A stretch of 64,000 bases of DNA, from NCBI RefSeq assembly GCF_003206695.1, contig NZ_PZJN01000007.1, positions 109,490 through 173,489 on the forward strand, given 5' to 3'. Made by a program: the position numbers and the translations under genes. The notes under the pieces were generated by a model. The model was given only the letters and a program-made list of their open reading frames with translations, did no database searches and had not been told where the DNA came from. The first letter of the stretch is position 1; every line of letters starts with the position of its first letter. Of this stretch, positions 23,374-32,789 are shown piece by piece. This DNA is from Salinicola halophyticus. Lineage in GTDB: Bacteria > Pseudomonadota > Gammaproteobacteria > Pseudomonadales > Halomonadaceae.

Positions 23374-24318
23374 ATGAACTGGCCTACCGGACTCCGCAAG
23401 AGTGTGCGGCTACTCCTGACCCTTGCCCTGGTCGTCGCCGCGATCATTGCCGTCGCCCAGATCTGGAATCACTACATGCACGACCCGTGGACCCGCGACG
23501 GCCGCGTGCGTGCCGACGTGGTCAATCTGGGCACCGATGTCGCCGGGCTCGTCGACGATCTCGAGGTCCACGACAACCAACGAGTGGCCAAAGGCGACGT
23601 GCTGTTCACCATCGATCAGCAGCGCTACCAGCTGGCGCTGGACGAAGCCCAGGCCAATCTCCATCAGCTGTCGCAGCAGCGTGACGAAGCGCAGGCAGCC
23701 AACAGTCGTCGCCAGCGGCTGAAGAACTACGTCTCGCAGGAAGACAAGGACAACGCCCGCTTCTCGCTGGCCACGGCCCAGGCCGCCGTCGAGCAGGCCA
23801 AGGTCGAAGTCGATCAGGCCAAGCTGGATCTGGAGCGCGCCACCGTGCGCGCGCCGGTCGACGGCTACGTCACCAACCTGCTGCTGCGCCCCGGCCAGTA
23901 CGTAAGCGTGGGAGCCGATGCCATGACGCTGGTCGATGCCGAAAGCTTCTACGTGCTGGGCTACTTCGAGGAGACCAAGCTCGACAGCATCGATATCGGC
24001 GCGCCGGTTCGCGTCCAGCTGCTCTCCAGCGACCAGGCCATCTGGGGCCATGTCGACAGCTTCGCCCGCGGTATCAGCGACGGCAGCCTCAGCAGCCAGA
24101 ACAACGGGCTGGCCGCGGTCAACGCCTCCTTCGATTGGGTACGGCTCTCCCAGCGGATTCCGGTACGCATCGCGCTGGACGACATCCCCGCAGGCACCAA
24201 GCTCTCCGCGGGCCTGACCGCCACGGTCTATCTCGACAGCAACCGCCAAGGCCGCGAGGACTCGCCCGGCTGGTGGAAGCCGATCCGCCAGTGGTGGGAA
24301 GGGCTGATCAGTATCTGA
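23374..24318 (+). CDS. HlyD-family membrane-fusion protein (AaeA-like), 314 aa
   Basis: Periplasmic adaptor of the efflux pump. One N-terminal helix (LLLTLALVVAAIIAVAQIW), then a biotinyl-lipoyl-like strand pair (VVNLGTDVAGLVDDLEVHDN), an alpha-helical hairpin (residues 85-150, LDEAQANLHQLSQQRDEAQA) and the second lipoyl half LERATVRAPVDGYVTNLLLR. The ATG follows AAGGAAAAGACC. It lies 13 bases after the DUF1656 gene and ends the three-gene operon. An outer-membrane partner is not encoded nearby. A basic C-terminal tail rich in Trp (WWKPIRQWWEG) is present. Confidence 0.88.
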   Translation: MNWPTGLRKSVRLLLTLALVVAAIIAVAQIWNHYMHDPWTRDGRVRADVVNLGTDVAGLVDDLEVHDNQRVAKGDVLFTIDQQRYQLALDEAQANLHQLSQQRDEAQAANSRRQRLKNYVSQEDKDNARFSLATAQAAVEQAKVEVDQAKLDLERATVRAPVDGYVTNLLLRPGQYVSVGADAMTLVDAESFYVLGYFEETKLDSIDIGAPVRVQLLSSDQAIWGHVDSFARGISDGSLSSQNNGLAAVNASFDWVRLSQRIPVRIALDDIPAGTKLSAGLTATVYLDSNRQGREDSPGWWKPIRQWWEGLISI

Positions 24319-24330
24319 CGTCCAGCGGCA

Positions 24331-25737
24331 TCACCCCGGGCCCCAATCGATGGCGACGGCGATCGCCAATATCACCCAGCTCAGCAGGAACGCCTGCAGC
24401 AGCATCGGGAAGAAGAAGCGCACCCAGACGTCATAGGGCACCCGTGCCATCGCCAGCATGGCGAGCGTGCCGCCCGAGGTGGGCACGATGAGGTTGGTCA
24501 GGCCGTCGCCGACCTGAAACGCCAGGATCGCGGTCTGCCGGGTCATCCCGATCAGATCCGACAGCGGAATCATGATCGGCATCGTTGCCATCGCCTGGCC
24601 GCTGCCGGAAGGAATGAAGAAGTTGATGACCGAGTGAACCAGGGTCATAGCCAGCGTCGAGACCAGCACCGGCATGTGGCCCAGCGGTTCGGCCAGGGTG
24701 TGAACGATGGTGTCGCCGATCTGGCCCTGTTCGAGCAGTACCTGCAGCCCTCTCGCCAGGCCTACCAGCAACGCTCCGGTCGTCACCGAGGCCGCGCCCT
24801 CGAAGAAGTACGTGTTGATCTTCGAAGCCGGCAGCCGCGCCATCAGCCCCGCCACGATAGCGATCGCCAGGAAGGTGGCGGATATCTCGTCGATGTACCA
24901 GCCGTAGCTGAATACGCCATAGAGCATGATCGCGAGCCCGATCACGAACGTGCCCAGCACGCGATAGTCGCTGGCGTTCAGCCGATAGTCGGCGAGCGGC
25001 TTGCGCAGCGAGCTGCCTTCGTCCTCGGCATCGCGCAGCAGCGTAGCGTTACTGTCGCGCCTGAGCTTCTTCATGTAGCGGCTGGTGTGATGCGCCAGCA
25101 GGCACAGCGCACCGACGCACAACACGCTGCGAAGCCCGGCCCCGGAGAACAGCGGCAGATCGGCAATCTGGTCCGAAACGCCGACGGTGTAGACGTTGAT
25201 CGGCGAGGTGGCGAAGCCAATACCCACGCCGCCCAGCGCGATACTGGTTCCCACCAGACGGTCGCCGCCCATCGCCCGCCCCAGCAGCACGGCGATCGGG
25301 ATCAGCGCGATGTTGTTCTCGTAACCCACCGCCACACCGAGTGCGCCGAAGACGAAGGTCATCAGCCAGATCAGCGGCACCGGATGATCGGAGCCCAGGC
25401 GTTTGACCAGGGTGCCGACCATGTTTTCCAGCGCGCCAGTCGCTTCGAGTACGCGGAATAGTCCGCCGCCGATCAATACCACAATGATGATGCTCGCCGC
25501 CTGAACCATGCCCAGCGGCACGACGTGAAAGATTTCCAGGAAGGAAGGAGACGCGGCGTCGATCAAATGGAAAGTGCCGGGAATGACGGCGCTACGGCCA
25601 TCGATCTCATGCCGATCGAAAGTCCCGGCGGGGATGATCAGCGTCATAACCCAGACCACGATCAACAGACAGAAAATCAGAATGGCGGGATGCGGTACGC
25701 GTTCGTACCAGCGCAGAGTGCCGGTCGCTTTTGTCAT
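24331..25737 (-). CDS. YfcC-family carboxylate/peptide carrier (468 aa)
   Basis: An inner-membrane transporter of the DcuC/YfcC superfamily with about 12 helices. Marks are HPAILIFCLLIVVWVMTLII at the start, FVFGALGVAVGYENNIALIP, and the repeated hairpin-type motifs VINFFIPSGSGQAMATMPIM and GLTNLIVPTSGGTLAMLAMA. Members are described as C4-dicarboxylate or arginine/ornithine-type carriers; the substrate is not established. It is downstream of the M42 peptidase gene on the same strand, a pairing that suggests uptake of peptides or amino acids. Its 3' end is 12 bases from the convergent HlyD gene. Confidence 0.85.
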   Translation of the reverse strand: MTKATGTLRWYERVPHPAILIFCLLIVVWVMTLIIPAGTFDRHEIDGRSAVIPGTFHLIDAASPSFLEIFHVVPLGMVQAASIIIVVLIGGGLFRVLEATGALENMVGTLVKRLGSDHPVPLIWLMTFVFGALGVAVGYENNIALIPIAVLLGRAMGGDRLVGTSIALGGVGIGFATSPINVYTVGVSDQIADLPLFSGAGLRSVLCVGALCLLAHHTSRYMKKLRRDSNATLLRDAEDEGSSLRKPLADYRLNASDYRVLGTFVIGLAIMLYGVFSYGWYIDEISATFLAIAIVAGLMARLPASKINTYFFEGAASVTTGALLVGLARGLQVLLEQGQIGDTIVHTLAEPLGHMPVLVSTLAMTLVHSVINFFIPSGSGQAMATMPIMIPLSDLIGMTRQTAILAFQVGDGLTNLIVPTSGGTLAMLAMARVPYDVWVRFFFPMLLQAFLLSWVILAIAVAIDWGPG

Positions 25738-25779
25738 GAGAACCCCCAGACGATGTTGTTGTTGGTGACGTGGTGTTCA

Positions 25780-25829
25780 GATTTTGACGGTGCTTTAGAT
25801 TTCGATACTGCTCAGATGTTGACTGTCTT
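25780..25829. repeat. Degenerate 17-18-bp tandem repeat, three units
   Basis: Successive stretches CAGATTTTGACGGTGCTT, TAGATTTCGATACTGCT and CAGATGTTGACTGTCTT share AGAT-TT-GA--GT/CT spacing. They lie in the spacer upstream of the YfcC gene. Confidence 0.45.
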
Positions 25830-25855
25830 GGTTTGTGATGCGGCTACGCCGACTA

Positions 25856-25884
25856 GCCGGCCCGAGCTGTTGGCCCGGGCCGGC
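25856..25884 (-). terminator. GC-rich hairpin after the M42 peptidase gene
   Basis: GCCGGCCCG (25856-25864) pairs with CGGGCCGGC (25876-25884) across an 11-base loop. It begins 11 bases after the peptidase stop codon. No T-run follows, so it may stabilise the mRNA or attenuate read-through into the YfcC gene. Confidence 0.45.
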
Positions 25885-25894
25885 GTCACGCCAC

Positions 25895-27040
25895 TCAGTC
25901 GAAGTAGCTGAAGGTCTCGCCGGGCTTGATGTCGAGCAGGGTGTGGTAGATCAGCTCGATCACGTTCTCGACGTCCTGCTTGTGGACCATCTCGACGGTG
26001 GTATGCATGTAACGCAGCGGCAGCGAGATCAACGCCGAGGCGACACCGGAATTGCTGTAGGCGAAGGCGTCGGTATCGGTGCCGGTGGCGCGCGAGCGCG
26101 GCAGGCGCTGGAACGGAATCTTCTGCTCGGTCGCGACCTTGATCAGCCGTTCGCGCAGCCTGTTCTGGATCGCCGGGGCATAGCAGATCACCGGGCCGTC
26201 GCCGATCTTGTTGGCGCCCTCACGCTTGGGTTCGATCATCGGCGTCGAGGTGTCGTGGCTGACATCGGTGACGATCGCCACGTTGGGATCGAGCCGTTCG
26301 GCGATCATCTCCGCGCCGCGCAGGCCAACCTCTTCCTGCACCGCGTTGACGATGTAGAGACCGAAATCGAGCTTCTGCTTGCGCGCCTTCAGCAGCCGCG
26401 CCACTTCCGCGATCATGAAGCCGCCGATGCGGTTGTCGATCGCCCGGCACACGAGCTTGTCGCCGTTGAGGACGAAGAATTCGTCCGGGTAAGTGATCAC
26501 GCAGCCGACATGGACGCCGAGCGCTTCGACTTCGTCCTTGGTGCTGCAGCCGACGTCGATGAAGATATTGTCGAGCTCGGGCGGTTGTTCCTTCGGGCCC
26601 TGGCGACGGGTATGGATCGCCGGCCAGCCGAACACACCCTGGACGATGCCGTTGTCGGTATGGATGTTGACGCGCTTGGAAGGCGCGATCTGATGATCGC
26701 TGCCGCCGTTGCGGACGACGTAGATCAGGCCGTTGTCGGTGATGTAGTTGACGTACCAGGAGATCTCGTCGGCGTGGCCTTCGATCACCACCTTGTACTC
26801 GGCGTCGGGATTGATCACGCCGACCGCGGTGCCGTAGGTGTCGGTGATGAACTCATCCACGTACGGGCGCAGGTATTCCATCCACAGCTTCTGCCCTTCC
26901 CACTCGTAGCCGGTGGGCGAGGCGTTGTTGAGATAGCGCTCCAGAAACGTCATCGCTTCTGCATTGAGCGGCGTGGCGCCACGCTTCGTCGTCTTGGTGG
27001 TTTTAGCGGTCTTGGGGCTCTTGTCGGTGCTTTTACTCAT
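25895..27040 (-). CDS. M42-family metallopeptidase (381 aa)
   Basis: A di-zinc or di-cobalt aminopeptidase of the M42 (FrvX/glutamyl aminopeptidase) family, cytosolic, usually a large TET-like assembly. Metal and catalytic residues are visible in VIEGHADEISW (His and Asp), ELDNIFIDVG, QEEVGLRGAEM (catalytic Glu pair), TDVSHDTS (Asp) and RYMHTTVEMVHKQD (His). The first 20 residues are a Lys/Thr-rich extension (STDKSPKTAKTTKTTKRG) that is not part of the fold. It probably releases N-terminal amino acids from peptides; the YfcC carrier gene follows on the same strand. Confidence 0.9.
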   Translation of the reverse strand: MSKSTDKSPKTAKTTKTTKRGATPLNAEAMTFLERYLNNASPTGYEWEGQKLWMEYLRPYVDEFITDTYGTAVGVINPDAEYKVVIEGHADEISWYVNYITDNGLIYVVRNGGSDHQIAPSKRVNIHTDNGIVQGVFGWPAIHTRRQGPKEQPPELDNIFIDVGCSTKDEVEALGVHVGCVITYPDEFFVLNGDKLVCRAIDNRIGGFMIAEVARLLKARKQKLDFGLYIVNAVQEEVGLRGAEMIAERLDPNVAIVTDVSHDTSTPMIEPKREGANKIGDGPVICYAPAIQNRLRERLIKVATEQKIPFQRLPRSRATGTDTDAFAYSNSGVASALISLPLRYMHTTVEMVHKQDVENVIELIYHTLLDIKPGETFSYFD

Positions 27041-27158
27041 CCATCTTCCCTAACGAGTCATGAAGGTGACTCTAGCTTAGCAGCCTATGAAGCGTGATTG
27101 CCTCATCGGTCTCGTTCGCGTCTACGCTAGTGGTCCCACTCGATCTGGAGAGACAAGG

Positions 27159-28064
27159 ATGACTCGCCGCCCGCTACGCCACCATCAACGCTTCGATTAC
27201 CGCGCCATCACCGACAGGGACACGTGGCGCTGGCCCGGCGATACCGACCTCGCCGTCTATATCGGTTTCAACCTGGAGCATTACGCTTTCGGCGAGGGGC
27301 GCGGCGTGGGGATCGCGCCACCAGCACCGGAGGGCGAACCGGATGTGCTCAATTACGCCTGGCGCGACTACGGCAATCGCGTCGGCGCGTGGCGCTGCCT
27401 GGAACTCTTCGAGTCGCTGAACCTGCCGATTGGCGTGATCGCCAACACCTCGATTCTCGATCACTGCCCGACGCTACTGGACGCGTTCCAGGCGCGTGGT
27501 GACGAGCTCATCGCTCATGGTCATACCAATGCCGAGCGCCAAGGCCAGATGAGTGAAGCGCAGGAGCGCGAGCTGATCCACGACTGCCGGGACCGGCTCG
27601 CCGAACGCTATGGCGCCACGCCAAGTGGCTGGTTGTCACCCTGGATTTCGGAGAGCGAGACGACGCCCGACCTGCTGCGCGAAGCGGGATTCGGCTACTC
27701 CCTCAACTGGGCCCACGACGACCGCCCGATCACCATGCAGACGGCTCACGGCGATCTGTGGGCGATCCCCTACCCGCAGGAGCTCAATGATATTCCGACG
27801 ATATCGGCCCATCGCGTCTCGATGGACGAGTTCGCCACCATGATTCGCGATCAGTTCCATGAGCTTCGGGAACAGTCCCGCCACCAGCCGCTGGTCATGG
27901 GTATCGCGTTGCATCCGTGGCTGATCGGTCAGCCGTTCCGACTGCGCCAGTTGCGCGAAGTGCTTGGTGAACTTGCGGCCTATGGCGAGGCCGAGCGGGT
28001 CTGGTGGACCACGCCCGGCGCCATCGCCGGTTACGCCAGCCAGCAGACGGCCTCGCGCTCGTAG
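27159..28064 (+). CDS. Polysaccharide-deacetylase family protein (301 aa)
   Basis: A NodB-like TIM-barrel hydrolase. It starts MTRRPLRHHQRFDYRAITDR and contains LAVYIGFNLEHYAFGEGRG and ELIAHGHTNAERQGQMSEAQ, close to the allantoinase (PuuE)-type branch in which His ligands sit in such a loop. GWLSPWISESETTPDLLREAGF is the typical second motif. The strict Asp-Asp motif of chitin-type deacetylases is replaced by a GFNLEH segment, so the substrate is likely a small amide or ureide rather than a polymer. The ATG at 27159 follows GAGAGACAAGG. The stop TAG lies in a heptamer repeat. Confidence 0.8.
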   Translation: MTRRPLRHHQRFDYRAITDRDTWRWPGDTDLAVYIGFNLEHYAFGEGRGVGIAPPAPEGEPDVLNYAWRDYGNRVGAWRCLELFESLNLPIGVIANTSILDHCPTLLDAFQARGDELIAHGHTNAERQGQMSEAQERELIHDCRDRLAERYGATPSGWLSPWISESETTPDLLREAGFGYSLNWAHDDRPITMQTAHGDLWAIPYPQELNDIPTISAHRVSMDEFATMIRDQFHELREQSRHQPLVMGIALHPWLIGQPFRLRQLREVLGELAAYGEAERVWWTTPGAIAGYASQQTASRS

Positions 28065-28102
28065 CTCGTAGCTCGTAGCTCGTAGCTCGTAGCTCGTAGC
28101 TC
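28057..28102. repeat. Heptanucleotide tandem repeat GCTCGTA, 6.6 copies
   Basis: GCTCGTA is repeated without error from 28057 to 28102. The first copy holds the stop codon of the deacetylase gene (TAG 28062-28064), and the array ends next to the stop of the convergent antiporter gene (28101-28103). Length change is possible without affecting either protein. Confidence 0.92.
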
Positions 28103-29486
28103 AAAGCACCATCGCTGCGACCCACCCGAAGGCCAGCAGCGGCACGTTGTAGTGCAGGAAGGTCGGCACCACGCTGTCCCAGATATGGTCGTGCTGACCA
28201 TCGGCATTGAGCCCGGCGGTCGGGCCCAGGGTGGAATCCGAGGCCGGCGAGCCGGCATCGCCCAGCGCCGCCGCGGTGCCCACCAGAGCGACGGTCGCCA
28301 GCGGCGAGAAGCCGAAGCTCAGCGCCAGCGGCACGTAGAGCGAGGCGATGATGGGAATGGTCGAGAACGACGAGCCGATGCCCATGGTGATGAACAGACC
28401 CACGATAAGCATGATCAGCGCCGCCAACCCCTTGTGGTCGCCGATCATCGCCGCGGAACTCGTCACCAGGCTGTCGACGGAACCGGTCGCCTGCATCACC
28501 CCGGCGAAACCGGCGGCGGCGATCATGATGAAACCGACCTGGGCCATCATCCGCATGCCTTCGGTGAAGACATCGTCCTGTTCGCGCCAGCGAAACACGC
28601 CGCTAACTGACAATAATGCGAAGCCGAACAGCCCGCCCAGCACCATCGACTCGGTAAGCAGTTGAACGACAACGGTGCCGGCGAGAGCGAGCGCCAGCAC
28701 CAGTTTCTGCCAAGACTCGAGACGTTGGCCGGCCCCTTCGAACTGATCTTGGGCTCGGGCCTGGGCCTGGACCTGAGCGGACTCGGGGTTCTGACCGACG
28801 AGCGCACGGTCTTGGTAATCCCGCGGACGACGATAGCTGAAGAACACCGCCACCAGCAGCCCCAGTGCCATGCCGCCGATGGGTATCGCCATCGCCAGCG
28901 GCACCTGCGCGGCCTCGATATGAAGGCCGAGATCCGCGCCGCTGGCGTTGAGATTGCCGAGCAGGATGTCGTTGAGAAAGATCGCCCCGAAGCCCACCGG
29001 CAACAGCATGTAGGGCGCGGTGATGCCGAAGGTGATGACGCAGGCCACGGCGCGTCGATCGAGCCTGAGACGATTCATCAGCACCAGCAGCGGCGGCACC
29101 AGAATCGGAATGAAAGCGATATGCACCGGGATCAGGTTCTGCGAGCTGATCGCGGCCAGCAGCAGACAGCCCAGCAAACCCAGCGTCACCTTGCGCCGAC
29201 CTGCTCCGACGCCCTCGAGATGAAATCGCTCGACGGCGCGGCGAGCGAGCCCCTGAGTAATTCCCGAACGCGACAGCGCTACCGCAAACGCTCCCAGCAC
29301 TGCATAGGAGATGGCGACCGTCGCCCCGTTACCCAGCCCGCCATTGAAGGCCTCGAGAATCCCGTCCAGCGGCATTCCCGCGTAGAGTCCGCCCACAAGT
29401 GCCGCAACGATCAACGCAAACACCACCGAGACCCGCGCCAGACTCAACGTGACCATGATCAGAATGGCCAGCACCACAGCATTCAT
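28101..29486 (-). CDS. Na+/H+ antiporter family protein (461 aa)
   Basis: An inner-membrane protein with about 11-12 helices of the NhaC/YuiF-like ion transporter group. Marks are AVVLAILIMVTLSLARVSVV at the start, ISYAVLGAFAVALSRSGIT, SSQNLIPVHIAFIPILVPPL and GTAAALGDAGSPASDSTLGP near the C-terminus. A cytosolic loop (about residues 225-245) is Gln/Ala-rich low complexity. The start at 29486 follows AAAAGAGGCGATTC; the frame continues upstream to 29609 without a start signal. It would help keep Na+ low in a salt-adapted cell, which is inference; amino-acid transport is an alternative for this group. Confidence 0.82.
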   Translation of the reverse strand: MNAVVLAILIMVTLSLARVSVVFALIVAALVGGLYAGMPLDGILEAFNGGLGNGATVAISYAVLGAFAVALSRSGITQGLARRAVERFHLEGVGAGRRKVTLGLLGCLLLAAISSQNLIPVHIAFIPILVPPLLVLMNRLRLDRRAVACVITFGITAPYMLLPVGFGAIFLNDILLGNLNASGADLGLHIEAAQVPLAMAIPIGGMALGLLVAVFFSYRRPRDYQDRALVGQNPESAQVQAQARAQDQFEGAGQRLESWQKLVLALALAGTVVVQLLTESMVLGGLFGFALLSVSGVFRWREQDDVFTEGMRMMAQVGFIMIAAAGFAGVMQATGSVDSLVTSSAAMIGDHKGLAALIMLIVGLFITMGIGSSFSTIPIIASLYVPLALSFGFSPLATVALVGTAAALGDAGSPASDSTLGPTAGLNADGQHDHIWDSVVPTFLHYNVPLLAFGWVAAMVL

Positions 29487-29681
29487 GAATCGCCTCTTTT
29501 CAAACCGTGAACCCTGCCTGCCGGGCCCTGCCGCCAGACGAAGCCGCCGATGATATCGACCCCGCCAGTGAACGCCAGGAAAAATCGGAAAAAAGCGGAT
29601 TGCCGCCAACCAAACGGGGCGGCCAACTGGCCGCCCCGTTCGTGGTGTCCTTCTATCGTCGTTGTCAGTGCCTTGGCGTTA

Positions 29682-31334
29682 TCAGCTGGCCGCCGGATGC
29701 GCGGGATAGTTTCTCTCTTCCGGCGGGGTCGGGAAGTACTGATAGAGCCAGGTTTCGCTCACCGCCTTGTCATCGGCGGTCAGGTTCAGGCGCATGTTGA
29801 TCGGATCGGTGGAATCGCTGGTCGGGTACCAGTCGAACTGGATGCGGAAGCCGTCGATCTCCTCGACCCACAGAATCTCGAGCTGCTTGACGTCGCCTTC
29901 GGGCACGTCGAGCTGGGTATGGATGCCGATATCGTTGTCATAGAAGTGCTTGAGCTGACCGCCGATGAAATCCACCGCGATGCGCTTGGCCCAGACTTCG
30001 GGATAGTGCTCTCCCGGCGCCCAGCCCTCGGGGAAACCACCGATACCGGTGAAGGTCTTGCGCACCCGAGCCAGATCCGGCTTGACCGGCGGTTGCGCGC
30101 TCCAGTGGAGTTTGTAGCCGTAGCTCAGCGTCTGCCCCGGCTCGATCGCCTGCTCCGGCTTCCAGAACGCCACTACGTTGTCCATGGTCTCGCCGGTGGT
30201 GGGGATTTCGAGCATCTGGATGGCGCCCTTGCCCCACTGGCCCTTGGGCTCGACCCACAGACTCGGACGCTTGTGATAGTTGCCGACGATGTCTTCGTAA
30301 TGGCTGAAGTCGTGGTCCGTCTGCAGCAGGCCGAAGCCCTTGGGATTGTCGTCTGCAAAGGTATTGAACTGGACCCGCGGCGGATTGTTGAGAGGCCGGC
30401 AGACCCACTCGCCGTTGCCACGCCACATCGACAGTCGATCGGAGTCGTGGATCTGCGGGTGGAAGGTCAGGCACATGTCGCGCTGCTGGGTACCGCAGCT
30501 GAACATGCTGGTCATCGGGGTGACACCGAGCTGGGCGATCGTTTCGCGCGGATAGAGGTGCTTGTCGATATCCATCACCACACGGTCGTCTTCGCAATGA
30601 ATGACGAAACGATAGGCCCCGGCAAGGCTCGGAGAATCGAGCAGCGCATAGGCGGTAAACGTGGTCGCGCCCTTCTCCGGCGTCTCGAACCAGAACCGCG
30701 TGAAGGCGGGAAACTCCTCCTTGTTGCCGTCGCTGTAGGTATTCACTGTCACGCCGCGCGCCGAAAGGCCGTATTGATAGGTGTCATCGACCGCGCGGAA
30801 ATAGCTGGCGCCCAGAAACGAGACGATATCGCGCTCGGTCAGCGAAGGCTCCTTGAACACGCGGAATCCCGCGAAGCCGAGATCGCCCTGGCCTTCGAGC
30901 TGCGATACGTCGACATCGGCCTTGGAGTAGTCGAACAGATCCGGGCGGAAATGGATCTCCTTGGCCTTCTGGCTGCCAGGATCGATGGAGTACATCCGCA
31001 CCGGTTGGTTGAACGCCATGCCAACATGGAAAAACTGGATATCGAGCGGGCCATTCATGCGGTTCCACAACGAATGGTCGGGATCGTAACCGATGGCGTT
31101 GTACTGCTGCGGCGTCAGATTGGCGAGCGTCGGCGGTAGCTGCTCGACGTTGCTCTGATAGGCCTTGGCTGCCAGACCCTTGGCGAACTGCTGTAGCCAA
31201 TCGAAGCTGAACGCCTCGGACTGCCCATCGGCGATACCGCTGGAAGCCCGCGCCGCCGCAAACAGCGGGGCCGAGGGCAGACCATACCAGGCGGCCAACG
31301 CGATGGAGCTCTTCAGCAGGGTTCTACGATCCAT
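29682..31334 (-). CDS. opgD: Glucan biosynthesis protein D (periplasmic glucan factor)
   Basis: 550 aa, periplasmic, exported by Tat: [20 protein letters not shown] carries the twin Arg. The MdoG/OpgD domain fills the rest: [20 protein letters not shown] at the start, [53 protein letters not shown] and [20 protein letters not shown]. OpgD shapes osmoregulated periplasmic glucans. The backbone synthase opgH and opgG are not in the window. The ATG at 31334 is preceded by AAAGGATGCG. The frame stays open upstream to 32639 but that part lies antisense to the next gene and is not coding. Confidence 0.93.
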   Translation of the reverse strand: MDRRTLLKSSIALAAWYGLPSAPLFAAARASSGIADGQSEAFSFDWLQQFAKGLAAKAYQSNVEQLPPTLANLTPQQYNAIGYDPDHSLWNRMNGPLDIQFFHVGMAFNQPVRMYSIDPGSQKAKEIHFRPDLFDYSKADVDVSQLEGQGDLGFAGFRVFKEPSLTERDIVSFLGASYFRAVDDTYQYGLSARGVTVNTYSDGNKEEFPAFTRFWFETPEKGATTFTAYALLDSPSLAGAYRFVIHCEDDRVVMDIDKHLYPRETIAQLGVTPMTSMFSCGTQQRDMCLTFHPQIHDSDRLSMWRGNGEWVCRPLNNPPRVQFNTFADDNPKGFGLLQTDHDFSHYEDIVGNYHKRPSLWVEPKGQWGKGAIQMLEIPTTGETMDNVVAFWKPEQAIEPGQTLSYGYKLHWSAQPPVKPDLARVRKTFTGIGGFPEGWAPGEHYPEVWAKRIAVDFIGGQLKHFYDNDIGIHTQLDVPEGDVKQLEILWVEEIDGFRIQFDWYPTSDSTDPINMRLNLTADDKAVSETWLYQYFPTPPEERNYPAHPAAS

Positions 31335-31532
31335 GAACACGCATCCTTTAGTGAATTGCCGTCGATGTCGCAGCATACCCGATCGTCGCGAATCGGGCTG
31401 CCTCGGGAAGAATCTCCTATCAGACGCCATCGCGCTGGCGGGGTTCCGTTCCTCGCCGTTGGTGGAATCGCCGGAAAACGAGTGGCGTGCTAACGTCGAT
31501 CGCATCGTCATCCGCCGACCGCGAGAGGCCCC

Positions 31533-32789
31533 GTGAAACGACGCTACTCCTCCCATTACCGCTGGCACCGCGCCCAGAGCATCGACGAGCTTGCATGGAT
31601 GGCGCGTCGCCGACTCCCCGCCTTCGCCTGGGAGTATGTCCACGGCGGTTCGGAAGACGAGATCACCCTCGGCGACAACCGCCGCGCCTTTGCCGCCTGG
31701 GGCTGGCAGCCGCGCACCCTGGTCGACGTCGAAGCCCGCGACAGCCGAACCCGGCTGCTGGATGGCCCCGCCGAACTGCCACTGGCGATCGCGCCCACCG
31801 GCTACAACGGCATGCTGTGGCGGGACGGCGATATCGCCCTGGCGAAGGCCGCGGCCAGTCGCGGCATCCCGTTCACCCTGAGCACGGTCTCCTGCGCCAG
31901 CCTCGAGCAGATCGCCGCTGCGGTGCCGGCGGTGAGGCTCTGGTTTCAGCTCTACGTGCTGGACGATGAAGCGGTTCGCAACGACATGCTCGAACGGGCG
32001 AAACACGCCGGCGCCGAAGTACTGATGGTCACCACGGACACCGTGGTGCTGGGGCGTCGGGAGTGGGATTCGAGGAGCTATCTCAACCCGCGGCGTCTGG
32101 CGTGGCCTTACCTGCTGGACGCCGGTCTGCATCCGCAGTGGGCCTATCGTGCGCTCTGGCCCCAGGGATTGCCGACGCTGGGCAACTTGATGAAATATCT
32201 GCCCAGGGAGCAGCAGAGCGCCGGCAGTGCTGCCGGCTACATCAATCAGCGCATGACGCGTCGGCTGACCTGGGAAGTGCTGGCCGATATCCGCAAGCGT
32301 TGGCCCGGCAAGCTGCTGATCAAGGGAATTCTCAACGCCGAGGACGCGCGCGAGGCCAAGCGCATCGGCGCCGACGGCGTGGTCGTCACCAATCACGGCG
32401 GGCGCCAGCTCGACGGTGCCCCGGCGACGCTGGACGCCCTGCCCGAAGTGGTCGACGCGGTAGGCGATTCGATGCACGTGCTGCTGGATAGCGGCGTTCG
32501 ACGCGGAAGCGACATCGCCAAGGCGGTAGCGCTGGGCGCCGAAGGCGTGCTGTGCGGACGCGCCACGCTCTACGGCTTGGCACTCGGCGGCGAAGCGGGT
32601 GCGGCCCACGCCATCGATCTGCTCAAGGATCAGCTGCACAACGTGATGGCCCAGCTCGGCCGCCCCGCTCTCGACCAGCTCGATGCCAGCTGTCTGCGCC
32701 GTTCACCCTATGCATCGACCCAAGGCGACTCACCCCAGCGCCCAAGCAACGCCCTGCCGGGTGGAGAGACGCCGGGCGATGTGCCCTAG
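31533..32789 (+). CDS. FMN-dependent alpha-hydroxy-acid oxidase/dehydrogenase (LldD/mandelate dehydrogenase type), 418 aa
   Basis: Oxidises a 2-hydroxy acid such as L-lactate or (S)-mandelate to the 2-keto acid with FMN. Marks are [20 protein letters not shown] at the N-terminus, [45 protein letters not shown] and the active-site motif [18 protein letters not shown] (catalytic His, Arg), then [19 protein letters not shown]. The C-terminal 40 residues (after [10 protein letters not shown]) are low-complexity. It starts with GTG after GCGAGAGG. Its last bases overlap by 4 the stop of the convergent gloA gene. The exact substrate cannot be read. Confidence 0.9.
   Translation: MKRRYSSHYRWHRAQSIDELAWMARRRLPAFAWEYVHGGSEDEITLGDNRRAFAAWGWQPRTLVDVEARDSRTRLLDGPAELPLAIAPTGYNGMLWRDGDIALAKAAASRGIPFTLSTVSCASLEQIAAAVPAVRLWFQLYVLDDEAVRNDMLERAKHAGAEVLMVTTDTVVLGRREWDSRSYLNPRRLAWPYLLDAGLHPQWAYRALWPQGLPTLGNLMKYLPREQQSAGSAAGYINQRMTRRLTWEVLADIRKRWPGKLLIKGILNAEDAREAKRIGADGVVVTNHGGRQLDGAPATLDALPEVVDAVGDSMHVLLDSGVRRGSDIAKAVALGAEGVLCGRATLYGLALGGEAGAAHAIDLLKDQLHNVMAQLGRPALDQLDASCLRRSPYASTQGDSPQRPSNALPGGETPGDVP

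Noticed and set aside
25835..27097. 420-codon plus-strand frame antisense to the M42 peptidase
   Set aside because: Shadow frame; the peptidase on the other strand has all catalytic motifs.
29550..31139. Long plus-strand open frame of 529 codons antisense to opgD
   Set aside because: It mirrors codon positions of a well-supported gene in GC-rich DNA; no ribosome-binding site, no family features, Arg/His-rich composition typical of shadow frames.
31335..32639. Possible 435-residue N-terminal extension of OpgD
   Set aside because: It runs antisense through the hydroxy-acid oxidase gene and would remove the Tat signal from the N-terminus.
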